Shown here: piece by piece, positions 20,533-31,710 of the stretch
How positions within the stretch are numbered: position 1 is the stretch's first letter
Layout: every line of letters starts with the position of its first letter
Assembly: GCA_037447655.1 (NCBI GenBank)
Contig: JBBHKE010002614.1
Location: 67,713-129,730, forward strand
DNA from: Zygnema cylindricum
Lineage: Eukaryota; Streptophyta; Zygnematophyceae; Zygnematales; Zygnemataceae
Direction of reading: 5' to 3'
Length of the DNA stretch: 62,018 nucleotides
Translations under genes and position numbers: made by a program
Notes under the pieces: model-generated
Seen by the model: only the letters and a program-made list of their open reading frames with translations
Databases searched by the model: none
What the model was told of the DNA's origin: nothing

Positions 20533-22107
20533 AGATTTGACACGTTTTACTGAAGAATTTATAAGTATCTTTTTAAACTCTATTTTTATCTAGTTCACCA
20601 TCATTTCAAACCTCTTTGTTTTTTTGTTGGAAAGGTAGCGGAGAAAACAAAGTTGAACACATTTAAGTGTTGCACATACATTAGCAACATCCTCAATCTA
20701 ATAGGTATTTGAGACCCACGCGTGGATCTTGTGTTTTTATATTAAGCGAAAAGAAGATTCGTTGACGCAGTTTTCAAAGGCCTCACAACCGCACGTGTTT
20801 CCTCCTAGGCAAAATTGCATGTAATCATTCTCTCTTTATGCAAAGGCCTTTGCTTTATGAGTATACACACATAGACACCTGATTTGCTTTGGAGATTTGT
20901 GAGGTCATGGAGTTCTCATCTTACGTGATTGAAGTTAGAGGACCTGACAACCTTTCCCCGCCCGTTCATGTTTGCTTTCTTCCACCAATGTATCACTGTC
21001 ACCCGTGTCCAACCTTTGACCCTTTAACTAATAGAGCAACGTGGTGAATAATTGTCGCGGACTTCAAAAATTATAGCGCACCACCTTGTGGAAATGAACG
21101 ATATTCGTAATTTTTACCTTCACTGTGGCATCGTCTTGGGCTTAGAGCCGAGGGCCCACTTCTTAGTTTGGTATTAGTGATATTTGTAGCTTTCATGTGC
21201 AAATTTATAGTTTTTAGTTACGTTTGTTATTTTTTCAATAAGTAAGGATTTTCATTTATAATATTTAATGGTCGTCAAAAGTTTTACATTTCATCATGAT
21301 GGTTTAGAGCGTTGTCTATTAGGCGGTCTCAGTAAACTTCAAAATTTTGTTTACCGAAGCCATCGTTCCATTGTGTCGAATCAGTAACGGACATTTTATT
21401 TGCATGACACACTTTGGTTGGTTCACATCACAGATGAATATGATTTTGGTAATCTTTAAATAATCTCTAACAACAAATAATGACCACATATTTCTATGAG
21501 CGAAGGTAAAAAGTGACTCGTACAAACGTGTTGAATACAATATGTACGGGCGGACGAAACTTAAGATTTGTAAAAGCGTACCAAAATGTCAGAATGGTTA
21601 GGGGATGGCAACAGAAGCGTGAAACAATATCGTTCGTCAAAGATTTTATCGCGGCTTCCGATGGCCTCGCATCCTCCCTGGTGGAAGGCGCATGTCATAA
21701 GCAACGTGTACCAACTTCGTCGCGCGGTCGTTGTGGATATTTGTTCACTTTTCCATGAGGCACGATGCTATACATTCAGGCGCTTATAATTGACCAGGTC
21801 ACTTGTTGCGAACTGAAAGTGTCAAACGATGGCGTATCCGATTATGCATCTGACGGTCCATGTTTACGCCCATAATCGTGGAAAATCAAATCCCTCATTC
21901 AGTAGGCTTATTTTTCTAACATTTTGTTTTTTTGATACGGCACTGTACGAAACAGTACGACTTTCAGTAAACAACGACATTTTTTCCCTAATGGAACCTT
22001 ACCCTTAGCCATCGCTATTTTAGATATAAAACCATCTTCAAAGTAAAAAGCCACAAACGCTCGACGTCATCGTAATTGTCCTACATTTCATTTTAATCTG
22101 TGTGGAC
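20533..22107. other. Non-coding region
   Basis: No recognisable gene; the open frames are short and unlike any family I know. Confidence 0.45.
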
Positions 22108-22879
22108 CATAATTGTTCAAATCGTGCGATTTTTTCCTATTTTATGATTGAAAGGTATAATTTGTGACAGTCCAAAAAATCGCAAAAAAACGCGATGTAC
22201 TTTCTGTCCGGTAAGTTGAACAGAAAATTTACGGGAAAAGTACAGTATTTCAGTAAAATGTACGGTTTGTTAGGGAAATGTTCGAAATTTAAAGAAAACA
22301 TACGTCGTAGTTATTAGTACTTTCTGTCTTGTGAATTGAACAGAAATTTCACGGAACATGTACGTAATTTTATCGAAAATGTATGGACATTTTCAAAAAG
22401 AGACGTTTGAAATGTCACACTATTTTCGCTCGGTAAGTTTGAAAATTGTATGAATGTCTATTTCAATATTTTTTTAAAGAAGCCTCCATGGAATGTTGAA
22501 ATGATAGAGAGAGAAGGCGGCCATGGATGTCCGATAGTATTAGATATACAAAAATATGCGTCTACCAAGATTTAAACCTAGATCTTCGACACATCGGCGT
22601 GTATCATTTTACAGTTGTCGGTTACCAGTCGATGAAAGAATTTCAATATAAGTAGGGAGTATGATACTTATTTAAATATTTATAATCTTTTGACGCTAAT
22701 TTAACGGTAAACTTACAAACTGCGCTAAATGTAAAATTCTTTTAGTTTTACATGTACGGAATAGTACGGATGGAATTCATTAACGGGTTTTGACGATTTG
22801 TTCAAAACGTTCAATGCGTTCGTTACGTAGAATTCGTCGAGATTGGATTGTTCGCACTAAACGCTTTTGAACAACTATG
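22108..22879. mobile_element. hAT-like MITE (family 1), older copy
   Basis: Ends CATAATTGTTCAAATCGTGCG and GAACAACTATG match the 5860-6585 element, as does the interior (CTTTCTGTCCGGTAAGTTGA). The flanking octamers GTGTGGAC and ATCTAGAC agree at only 5 of 8 positions, consistent with decay. Confidence 0.8.
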
Positions 22880-23039
22880 ATCTAGACGTTCGCACAAATA
22901 TTTTTGAGTTCGAACAATTCGGTTTTTGATTTCATTAATTTGAACCGGGGTACGGTACGTTTTACATGCTGTCATCACGAGCAGTGAGTACCGAGTAGTG
23001 ACAATACAGTACAGGACAGTACTGAGACATTGAGCACTA

Positions 23040-23254
23040 CACCGCCAATCGTTATTAGCGTTGTGTACGCTAATTGTGTCCCGATTTTTTTTTATTTATT
23101 CTCAAATAGAATTATCCACACTATTTAATAAAACCCTAATTCCTAATTAGAATAGACGATTTTTTCGAAAATTTTCAAATTCCCAATTAGCGTAAACCAC
23201 GCTAATTATTCGTATACACTAAAAAAACTTACACGCTAATAACGATTGGCGATG
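23040..23254. mobile_element. TA-flanked MITE, 215 bp
   Basis: TIRs CACCGCCAATCGTTATTAGC and its near-complement GCTAATAACGATTGGCGATG, flanked by TA on both sides (23038-23039, 23255-23256). The TA duplication fits the Tc1/mariner-Stowaway type, but superfamily assignment is inferred from the duplication alone. No coding capacity. Confidence 0.8.
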
Positions 23255-23285
23255 TACTGTACTGTACTGTACAGTAAGGTAATGT

Positions 23286-23520
23286 ACAGTACACCACGAA
23301 TCGTTATTAGTGTCAAAGTTTAAATAGTGTTGAAGAAAATTTACCGTACTTGATGCTAATTAAGAATTTGATTTTTTTCAAAAAAAATGTGTATTTTAAT
23401 TTCGGCATTAATGCTAATTTGGGAACAACAAAAAATGTAATATTCGCCGTACAATTATATACATTACCGTACTGTACTGTACACCGTGAATCGTTATTAG
23501 CGTACTGTACACTATATCGG
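23286..23520. mobile_element. Fragments of the same TA-flanked family
   Basis: Left-end-type sequences start at about 23290 (CACCACGAATCGTTATTAG) and 23481 (CACCGTGAATCGTTATTAGC), separated by decayed DNA and GTACTGTAC palindromes. No right ends pair with them nearby. Confidence 0.55.
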
Positions 23521-25710
23521 CACTCCGAAATTTTGACTTTGATACACGAAATACAGTGATTGAATCTAATTTATCTTTGACATTAAATGCGGTACTTGTA
23601 AATTAGCGTCAATGGTATGACCGTAGTGAATGCATGAATAGTGTGGTGTACGGAAGTAGTTTGATGGTACAACATTGTACTTCTTTACCGGAATCCGTAC
23701 GGAATTTGTGGTTATCTTATGTAGGTCGCATACATAGTTGCGTTACAAAAATTGTTGAGTCGAGCTTGCAAAATAAACGTTCACATACATTCATACTTTC
23801 GTTTTTGTGTGTTATAGTCTGAACGGATAATATGTGCACATGGTAAAAATTGTCCATGTTACGTAAGCGTAATGTTGCGTACTTACACATGTTCATCGTC
23901 GCGTTAGAGTTAAGTCTAATACGTTGCCGTATTAACTCTATTTGAGATATTGCAGAAATAATAGTGTATATATTTACACTATTACAGGGTCAAAAACAAA
24001 CATAACAGTAATACCAGACCTTTAAACCAAAAAGACGCTTATTAGAGTTAAGTTTGACTCTAAAATGGGTAATGTTTCACAAAACGACAACAAATTACTG
24101 TCACATTGTAAATAAAATAGAGTAAAGTTACAAAATTTAGGATTGAAGAAAAGCGGCGCCTAGAAAACGAGAATTGATATCAAACCAACGGCAAATGCGG
24201 AAAGAACACAAAAAATAGATTTTCTGTTCTGAGTAATCCCAACCACATCTTTGTCCTCTGGTGGGTGAATTCAGATTCTCGCAGAGCCATTTTCACATGA
24301 CGCCGCCATTTTTTCGGCAAGATACGGATCGTCTCCCAGCCGCCTCGCTGAGTCTCGCGACATCTATCGACTCCATACCTCATTTTAGGGTTTAAAGCAG
24401 TATTAGGGTACACAACAATATGCCGAAAGAACAAGGGGAATCGCGCTATTACCGTCGCTATAAATTATAGGGTTTATCAAGGGTTTTTGGGTAAGTGCGC
24501 ATTTCACCATGTTTTTTCATATCTTTCGCTCCCTCTACCTTATTATTCTTCCACCTTTTTCAATCTCTATCTCTTTTTATCCCTTTTCCTCTTCCTTTTC
24601 GCATTGCTTATCTCTCACATCCCATTTCATTTGCTTACCTTTCTCCCTCACTCTCTTCTCCCCTCTCTCTCTCCCACCCATTTTGTCCCATACCCTTTCT
24701 CTAATCATCTCTCTCATTCCCTTCTTCTCACTGTTCCGTCTCTCTCTGTCCGTCATTTTTCTCATTTTATTTGTTGAGCCCATATACCCCCTACTAATCC
24801 GTTATCTTCATCTCTCTTTCGTATGTGAAACTGTCATCTTTGATCAACTTCTATCTGATGGCTGTTGTATTGGGGAGCACCCTACGGCAACATGTGATCG
24901 TAGGGAAGAAGAAAGCATCATTTTGAAGGTGTTGGACAGAATGAAAGTTTCGGGAGTAAACCTTGAGGAGCTTTGCGTATATCTGTATTTGTTGTCACCG
25001 ATCGTTTCTAATTAGTTAGTGTGTGTAATATTACCAAGTTGTTAAATTATTTTTAATGGGATTTTCGAGCTAGAGGTAGAAACGTCAAGAATTATGTTAG
25101 TACATAGAGCTTTGTTTAATATTGTAGATTAATACGCCTATATTTTTGTTTTAGATTAACGTTGTGAAAACGATATCATCGTGAAATATACAAATTTTGT
25201 ATTTTTTTTCCATTGTTGTTAATCAATGATTTTATTAGTGTCAACTTAGTAAATATATTTTTATTAATTGTGTGTTTTTTTAATTGCTTTCATGTTGTAC
25301 CGATGACTTTTTCGCATTGGAATATATTAAATCTCGGTGTCTTTTTGTTTGTGTATCATCTGTATATGTTGAAAATATGCATCAATCTCTCTTATCACCG
25401 CGTATAGTACTTTAAATGTGCTTTTCCTACATGGAAGATTTTGCTTTCATCATTCAATCCAGTTTTTATGGTTTCACCCTTGTCAAAATTGGTATTTTTG
25501 CCAAGGTAAAAACCTTCTTACTTGTTCAGAGCTTTAATAATATCCACCTAATATGTAAACTGACGGTTCACAGGTCAGCAACGAACCAAACTCGAAGCTG
25601 TAAAGCCATGCGATCAGACAAACAACGTTACAATGAATGCCATGATTTGCATTCAGCGACGAGGCAAATTCTGCTTTGTCGGAGATAATGATGAATCACT
25701 TTCGCCGCTG
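23521..25710. other. Mostly non-coding; one possible coding fragment at 24830-25014
   Basis: A frame ending at 25015 includes a non-repetitive stretch (SDGCCIGEHPTATCDRRE, then ILKVLDRMKVSGVNLEELC) that looks more protein-like than its CT-rich upstream part. I do not recognise the family and no splice sites are clear. The remainder shows nothing definite. Confidence 0.3.
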
Positions 25711-25711
25711 G

Positions 25712-26075
25712 ATTTCCATCCAGCGACGAGACAGCCTCTGCATCGTCGAAGATGATGCATAAACAGTTTCAAAGATGTATTTCCATCGAGCGACGAGGCA
25801 CTCTCTGCATCGTCGAATGTGATGCAAAAACTGTTTCAAAGTTGAATTTCCATCCAGCGACGAGACACTTTCGGCATCGTCGAAGATGATGCAAAAATAG
25901 TTTCAAAGCTGTATTTCCATCCAGCGACGAGACAGCCTCTGTTTTGTAGAAGATGATGCAGAAGCAATTTCGCTGCTGGGTTTCCATCCAGCGACAACAC
26001 AGTCTCTGCATCGTCGAAGATCATGCTGAAGCAGTTTGAAAGCTGGATTTCCATCCAGCGACGAGGAATTATCGC
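25712..26075. repeat. 67-bp tandem satellite, five full units plus a partial
   Basis: Units begin at 25712, 25779, 25846, 25913, 25980 and 26047, exactly 67 bp apart. Each starts near ATTTCCATCCAGCGACGAG and contains a palindrome (CTGGATTTCCATCCAG in the best units) and GCATCGTCGAAGATGATGC, itself a near-palindrome. Confidence 0.9.
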
Positions 26076-27060
26076 CGTTGAAAGGGCAATCCCTAACTAC
26101 GTACGTGAAAATGTTGTAAAACTTATGAACTTCGTCGATGGACGATGAATCAGCGACGAAGTATACTCGTTGCTGATTAGTTTAGGGTACACAATGCAGC
26201 AATATATATAATTCCATACTACACGTACACTCAAATATTTAACACCACATTAACATCATCTCAAGGTAAATACATAATAAATTTCATAAATACATCCAAT
26301 TCGACATTAAGCCAAACATGTAAACTTCAGAAATACCGAAATTGTATTATCCCATAATAAAACCATACACACATATAAAATTTGTTTTTTCCCAAGAAGT
26401 GAATTAATACTAAACTTCATGGACCGTCTACATTAATCTGCCACGAGTATGACTACTACTCCCGCTATAATTAAACTACCATTCTCAAACTAACATTTAA
26501 AACAAAAAAAAAACAATACGTAGTTATATTATATCTTTAAAACTCGTTGCCGCTCATCCCTCCCTCGCTGAAAATGCTATCTTGCTGACTGTCGGCATCT
26601 TCAATATTTCGGAGGAATTCTCTTGCCCTTGTGATACTCTGTACACAATACAGAATGTAAAAGATTAAATGAGTTTTATTATGTGTGTCACTTCATTAGT
26701 CATAATGGTAAGCAATATAGCAAATTAAAGTGACAGTAAAGAGACGCGGGAATATTTAGTGACGAAGTGTTACTCTCGTTGATTCAGCGACGAGAGAAAC
26801 TCGTCGTTAAATCAACGAATTGACATTTTTTTTCGTAAACGACGTTGATACGTAGTAGTTTGCCGACCACCAATGGAAATTCGACAGTTCAGCGACGACC
26901 TTGTCTCGTCGTTAAATCGGGAAAGAGAAAGAAAGGCGGCGGTCCAACATAATAATGTACAAATACTTTAGAAGCACAACAATAATAAAATAAAACAACG
27001 CATTGTGAATGGAAACAATAAAAAAACAGGAAGGATGCGACGAAACCATTTAATAAATGG
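26076..27060. other. AGCGACGA-rich region, possible CACTA-type transposon remnant
   Basis: Scattered sense and antisense AGCGACGAG/CTCGTCGTTAAATC words at about 26150-26185, 26757-26815 and 26891-26920 resemble the subterminal repeats of plant CACTA elements. No CACTA terminus was found, so this is only suggestive. Confidence 0.35.
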
Positions 27061-27072
27061 GATGAGGTATGT

Positions 27073-27303
27073 TTAAAATGGCTTACTTGTATTGTAGACT
27101 CCGGTAAAATGCTCGGGAAACTTCCTCAAGGTCCTTGGAACGAGTTCTTTCGTCCCGTTTTTTTCGCAATCCCTCAGCATCCAGTTTATAACTCGCAGCC
27201 GTGTTACTTTAGTCGACACATGTTGAACTTTCCTGTGAAGAACACGTCCTCTCGAATTGGTCGAGGACGTAAAAAAATCCTTCCACAACGGCCGCCGGGT
27301 CAA
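27073..27303 (-). pseudogene. Protein fragment with helix-turn-helix-like segment, family unknown
   Basis: The minus-strand frame contains RLRVINWMLRDCEKNG followed by ELVPRTLRKFPEHFTG. The W/L/R pattern looks like a conserved helical DNA-binding segment, perhaps from a transposase. An adjacent, longer minus frame (27209-27649) overlaps it and is not recognisable. No function is assigned. Confidence 0.35.
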
Positions 27304-28399
27304 CCGAGGTTTCGATTTTCCGCCTCACTCCCTTCCTCGTTCGAAAATGCGATTTCCTCGTCGACCATTTCCATTTCTTCATCTTGTTCAGACTGAGCGT
27401 TGTGTGGATTGTTGATGTTATTGGCAGGGTTGGCACCCCAAATTCTATTAAGGGTCCATATAATTTCAAAACCTTAATATCACCTAAAAAATAATAAATA
27501 AGAGCTGCCGCAAAGGCAGAAAATGGCAACCTAAGCAAATGAGGAAGAAGTGATGATAGTGTCGTCTTCATCATCACAAATACATTTATATAATACACGA
27601 GGTGCAACCGAAAGTGAATTTTCGCGGTAAAAACGTAGGGATTTGCCATTTTAAAAATTTCGCAAAAAAATCAAATTTTGAACTTTATTATGCCTTTCAA
27701 TTTTTCAATATTTAAAAACGCAGGAATAGAAGCGCGATTACGTAAAACATATTTCAATTTAGCAAAATATTTCAAAACTGAAGTCGTCGATGAAATGTTG
27801 TCAGCGCCATGGAAAGACCTCATGTTTACAGTGCGTACGGCAAAAAGATGATGGGAAAAAATGCGGCTTCGTAACCCCGAAAAACGGTTGTTCAAACGTC
27901 ACGTACGAAAACTGACCAACTTTAAGAATGCGTGGATAGTAAACATGCCACGTGTTTTCGGCAACAGCCAATGATAATCTTCCAAAGGAGACTGATCATC
28001 TTTCGTCGGCGTATTATCGCCAATTAGAATTAACATGTATCCTAATAAGTGGTTTTTCTTCGTTTTACGTTCAATTAGAATTAACAGTGATATTAATAAA
28101 AGGCTTGTTCAACGTCTGATCTAAGTAAACGTATCGTTAATACACTTATGTCCCAATATTACAATACATTAATTCCAATAAAGCAAGCCGCCGGGCACCT
28201 TATTAAGGTTAAGGGTCCATATTTAACGTCATACAACGCTCGTTCTCACCGCGTACGACAATGATATTAAAATCAATCGCTGGGTTCAATGTAAGTTATG
28301 TGAAACGAAACGTAAACATGTAATGCTTGTTGCTATAGTTGCGTTCTACACAATAACAAACTAAAATGAATTAACGTATTATAATTGTACAGTTACATA

Positions 28400-28628
28400 T
28401 GTTAGATTTCCTAGAAATCTGGGATTCCGCATGTCCCACACTTGGGTAAATTGAGCTGACCAGGGTTCGAACCTGGGACCTTTCACTTCAGCTGCGAACG
28501 CACTACCACTGTGCCACCAGCTCGATGTTGAGACTGGCGGGTCCGTACCCATTTATTGCGGGCGGCTCGAGTATGGATATTTCCATATTCTACCCCGTAT
28601 TGGACCGGCTTCACGTGCCAATCCAACA
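28400..28628 (-). repeat. 3' LTR of the miniature element
   Basis: 229 bp, about 97% identical to the other LTR. Here the T run after the cloverleaf is TTTA, so the terminator-like T4 is lost. Confidence 0.9.
28453..28523 (-). tRNA. 71-nt tRNA-like cloverleaf in the 3' LTR
   Basis: The same structure as the copy in the other LTR. The acceptor 3' strand is TCAGCTC, so the last pair is a G-T wobble; the A box is TGGCACAGTGG and the B box is unchanged. Differences between the copies fall at positions that keep the fold. Confidence 0.7.
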
Positions 28629-28640
28629 CCCCCCCTCAAA
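28629..28640 (-). other. Polypurine tract of the miniature element
   Basis: TTTGAGGGGGGG ends directly at the 3' LTR start (TGTTGGATT), the expected plus-strand primer. Confidence 0.8.
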
Positions 28641-28651
28641 CCATCCGCAAT

Positions 28652-28670
28652 CCCGCTGGCTCCGAAACCA
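28652..28670 (-). other. Primer binding site of the miniature element
   Basis: TGGTTTCGGAGCCAGCGGG begins immediately after the 5' LTR; the first 12 bases match TGGTATCAGAGC at 10 positions (initiator tRNA-Met). Confidence 0.8.
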
Positions 28671-28899
28671 TGTTAGATTTCCTAGAAATCCGGGATTCGG
28701 CATGTCCCACACTTGGGAAAATTGAGCCGGCCAGGGTTCGAACCTGGGACCTTTCACTTCAGCTGCGAACGCACTACCATTGTGCCACCAGCTCGATGTT
28801 GAGACTGGCGGGTCCGTACCCATTTATTACGGGCGGCTCGAGTATGGATATTTCCATATTCTACCCCGTATTGGACCGGCTTCACGTGCCAATCCAACA
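28671..28899 (-). repeat. 5' LTR of the miniature element
   Basis: 229 bp. In element orientation the tRNA-like cloverleaf occupies about positions 106-176 of the LTR, followed after two bases by TTTT, a potential Pol III terminator. Confidence 0.9.
28724..28794 (-). tRNA. 71-nt tRNA-like cloverleaf in the 5' LTR
   Basis: It folds as a normal tRNA: acceptor GAGCTGG/CCGGCTC (7 bp, one G-T), D stem GCAC/GTGC, anticodon stem TTCGC/GTGAA, five-base variable loop, and T stem CCAGG/CCTGG with loop TTCGAAC. The A box (TGGCACAATGG) and B box (GGTTCGAACCC) match Pol III consensus. The anticodon loop AGCTGAA lacks the invariant T33, so it is probably a tRNA-derived promoter rather than a working tRNA; formally the anticodon would be CTG. 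Confidence 0.7.
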
Positions 28900-29406
28900 A
28901 CATAGCGTTATGAGATAAATGCGTTTTACAACCCCGAAGCATAGAATCGACTGTATGACGCGACAATGTACCTATGTTGTCCTCGCACCTATTTTACTGT
29001 AATCATATTCACCACGTGGGAAACAAACACTTATTAGAGTCACGCATGAACTTTAGTGAAAGTACACATACCCGTACATTTCGACGGTTTTTACTCGTAC
29101 CTATTTTAGTGTATAATATGTACGGTGTAATGATTATATATCCGCAAACCCAAAATAGAATTATGGATTTTTACAATGGAAGGACGCCACGTCGTACGGA
29201 TTGTCAGATTTTGTACTTTTACCTATTTTACCGTATATGTTAAGACGGCGGATCTTGTATACCCAAATCAGCGTTATGGAGAAATTACAATTAAGCATTT
29301 TTTTGAAAATGGTATTGATACACAAATTAGCGTAAATGACACTAATTCATTATATACACTAGTAATTTCTATACGCTAATAACGATTCACGGTGTACTGT
29401 ACACTA

Positions 29407-29623
29407 CACCGTGAATCGCTATTAGGGTTCATGATTTTTTCGCCAATTAAAACATCTTTTCTCCGTACACTTTTGTCCGATTTTCAATTTGAGACCGCCA
29501 ATCAGAAACTGAGAATCCTACCTTTCAATCGCAACCGTCAGATCCATTATCGAACAAGTTTGTACGAAGAAAAAATGTTTTAAGAGACGAAAAAAACATC
29601 AACACTAATAGCGATTCGCAGTG
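29407..29623. mobile_element. TA-flanked MITE, 217 bp
   Basis: CACCGTGAATCGCTATTAG...CTAATAGCGATTCGCAGTG with TA at both sides. The inverted arms extend inwards for about 80 bp (AAAACATCTTTTCTCCGTAC against GTACGAAG...ATGTTTTAAG), so the transcript would form a long hairpin. Confidence 0.85.
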
Positions 29624-29856
29624 TACAGTTCACTACCCAACGTTATTAGAGCTGAACATTTTTGGGGCGGTCAATGTTATTTTTCTCGTCCTTGTTCAAT
29701 TTTCAATCGTGACATTGCGATCTGATTGCTTGCAACAGAAGGAACATCCAACGGTCCATCACAACTTTTTTTTAACGTTTTAAACGCATTCGACTGCCTG
29801 AAAATGTTTAAATCTAATAACGATTGGTGGTGTACAGTACACCGTGTATCACTATT

Positions 29857-29930
29857 AGTGTTAATGTTTCTTTTGCCACTTAAAACATTGTTTCTTCGTA
29901 CACGCTTGTCGGATAATGGATCTGACGGTT
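29857..29930. mobile_element. Left half of a TA-flanked MITE
   Basis: CACCGTGTATCACTATTAGTG then the family interior ACTTAAAACATTGTTTCTTC; the element stops where the hAT-like element begins at 29936. Confidence 0.65.
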
Positions 29931-30026
29931 AGGAGCATAGTTCAAAAGTAGGTGACCGTACGCCCATACAATATGTCTATTGTATGCAAAACATACAATA
30001 TGGCCTTAAGAGTTAAGACCCATATT

Positions 30027-30651
30027 CATAGTTGTTCAAAACGTATTTTACGCACGTTTCGAACGCGCGTACAATACGTAGAAACTGGAGAGGTCGATTT
30101 GAAAAAAACGTTAATGATTTTTTTTCCGTACAAATCCGTACATTTTAACAAAATTGAATTGAACATGTACCGCAGTTCGTACGCTTTCTGTTAAATGAGC
30201 GGTGAAAACAGTTTACTAACTACTGTCGTGGCGTCGGTAATGGCGTCTTCTGTGATTTTTCGCGTTCAGCTGTTCAAATAATAATGGCGGCTTCTTTTCA
30301 AAATTTTAAGAAGACGCCCGTACAAAATTTGAACTCACAGCGCTCAAATAGTGTGACGCCGCAACGTCTCTTTTTGGAAATATTTGTAGACGTCACATTA
30401 TTTTCTTGTACAATCCATGTACATTCTGTTCGGTTTACTGAACACAAAGTATGGATACGTGCATCGATTTTTTTTTGTAAACTACCGTACAGTTTCCGTA
30501 AAAAATCTAACAGTTACAGTATTTTGTTTATTAGTTTTCGTAATATGTCAGTTTCAGTTTACAGTATACGTTTTTTTGCATATTTTTCAAAAGTCACATA
30601 CAATACGTAGAAACTGGAAAAAATGGAAAAAACCCGCGTATTGAACAACTA
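30027..30651. mobile_element. hAT-like MITE (family 1) nested in copy A
   Basis: Ends CATAGTTGTTCAAAACG and TTGAACAACTA. TTAAGACCCAT(A/G)TT occurs on both sides, so host sequence is duplicated, but the junction is not a clean 8 bp. Confidence 0.75.
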
Positions 30652-31133
30652 GGCTTAAGACCCATGTTGTATTGGTCGCAAAATGAAAAATAATAGTAAA
30701 AAGGTTGAGTTGCACTTCGATCGATAGAGAGTTAAACGTCATGTCTAAATTTTGAAAAACATTCGGACAAAATTTTATTTTTCCGTGAGTTTTGAGGTAT
30801 TTTTAATTTAAACCGTCAGATTCGCACAATCGGACGGTCTCTGATCAAAGTAGCGATATAAGAAGATCGCATGAAAAGCCCATAACATAACTTAAGATAA
30901 GACTTACGTCCTCGTTTTTTTTTTTTTCCGGGTTTTTTTTCCCGCGGAACGTCATCCTACGCCGTATCAGTTCGCTAAAAAAAATCGTACGGCGGCATGC
31001 GCTGTACTATGATGATACGTCAGATTTGTACGTTTGTACAAGAGTGTGCACAACGCACACACATACAGTATGCCTACTCTACGCGAGTTTTGTGCCAAGT
31101 TTTGTGCGCCTACCAAAGGCCTACCATAAAAAC

Positions 31134-31684
31134 CATAGTTCAAAAGTAGGCGTTTTTATGGTAGGCCTTTGGTAGGCGCACAAAACTTGGCACAAAACTC
31201 GCGTAGAGTATGCATACTGTATGTGTGTTCGTTGTGGACACTCTTGTACGGACGTACGAATCTGACGTATGATCATAGTTCAGCGCACGCCGACGGACGA
31301 ATTTTTTTAGCAAACTAAAACACGCGGACGTTTAAAATTGCAAACGCTAATATGACATATAGTCCTATCGTAAGTTGTATTATAGGCTTTTCATGTGATC
31401 TTCTTAGATCACTACTTTGATCAGAGACCGTCCGGTCGTCTGAATCTAACGGTTTAAATAAGTTTTACCTCAAAACTCACAGAAATTGTTTTTTTTGTCC
31501 GATTTTTTTTCAAAATTTAGACATGACGTGACGTTTAATTCTCTATCGATCGATGTGCAACTCAACCCTGTAACTATTTTTTTCATTTTTCGACCAATAC
31601 AATATGGGTCTTAAGGGCATATTGTATGTTTTGCATACAATAGGCATATTGTATGGGCCTACTTTCACCTACTTTTGAACTATG
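31134..31684 (-). mobile_element. hAT-like element (family 2, copy B), 551 bp, perfect 8-bp TSD
   Basis: Inserted in reverse orientation into copy A. Ends are CATAGTTCAAAAGTAGG and CCTACTTTTGAACTATG. ATAAAAAC is duplicated at 31126-31133 and 31685-31692. Because A and B are the same family in opposite orientation, the locus forms a very long palindrome of about 0.5 kb per arm. Confidence 0.92.
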
Positions 31685-31710
31685 ATAAAAACGCCTACTT
31701 TTGAACTATG

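Larger units (their letters stand above)
28400..28899 (-). mobile_element. Miniature LTR element (TRIM/SMART-like) with tRNA-bearing LTRs
   Basis: Two 229-bp direct repeats (28400-28628 and 28671-28899; about 7 differences) flank only 42 bp. The repeats start TGTTAGATT and end AATCCAACA on the plus strand (TG...CA with imperfect inverted ends). The whole element is flanked by a perfect 5-bp target duplication, ACATA, at 28395-28399 and 28900-28904. On the minus strand the inner 42 bp start with a tRNA-Met-type primer site and end in a purine tract, so both retrotransposition signals are present and set the orientation. It has no coding capacity. Confidence 0.92.
29936..31710 (+). mobile_element. 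hAT-like element (family 2, copy A) with two nested insertions
   Basis: It starts CATAGTTCAAAAGTAGG and ends CCTACTTTTGAACTATG (31694-31710). Its body resumes after a family 1 insertion (30027-30651) and is split again near its right end by copy B (31134-31684). The net element length is about 590 bp. The outer flanks (GTTAGGAG and ATTGAAAT) do not match, so its own duplication has decayed or the ends were rearranged. Confidence 0.8.

Noticed and set aside
27209-27649. 146-codon minus-strand gene
   Set aside because: No recognisable domain, and it overlaps a more protein-like frame in another phase.
28453-28794. Two ordinary tRNA genes
   Set aside because: Both lie at the same place in the two LTRs and lack T33 in the anticodon loop, so they are parts of the LTRs.
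28400-28899. Retrozyme (LTR element with hammerhead ribozyme)
   Set aside because: The size, primer site and PPT fit, but I found no CTGANGA...GAAA hammerhead core on either strand; a tRNA cloverleaf occupies the LTR instead.
23481-29396. A 5.9-kb autonomous transposon between facing CACCGTGAATCG ends
   Set aside because: No transposase is found inside and unrelated elements occupy the interval; the two ends are more likely independent remnants.
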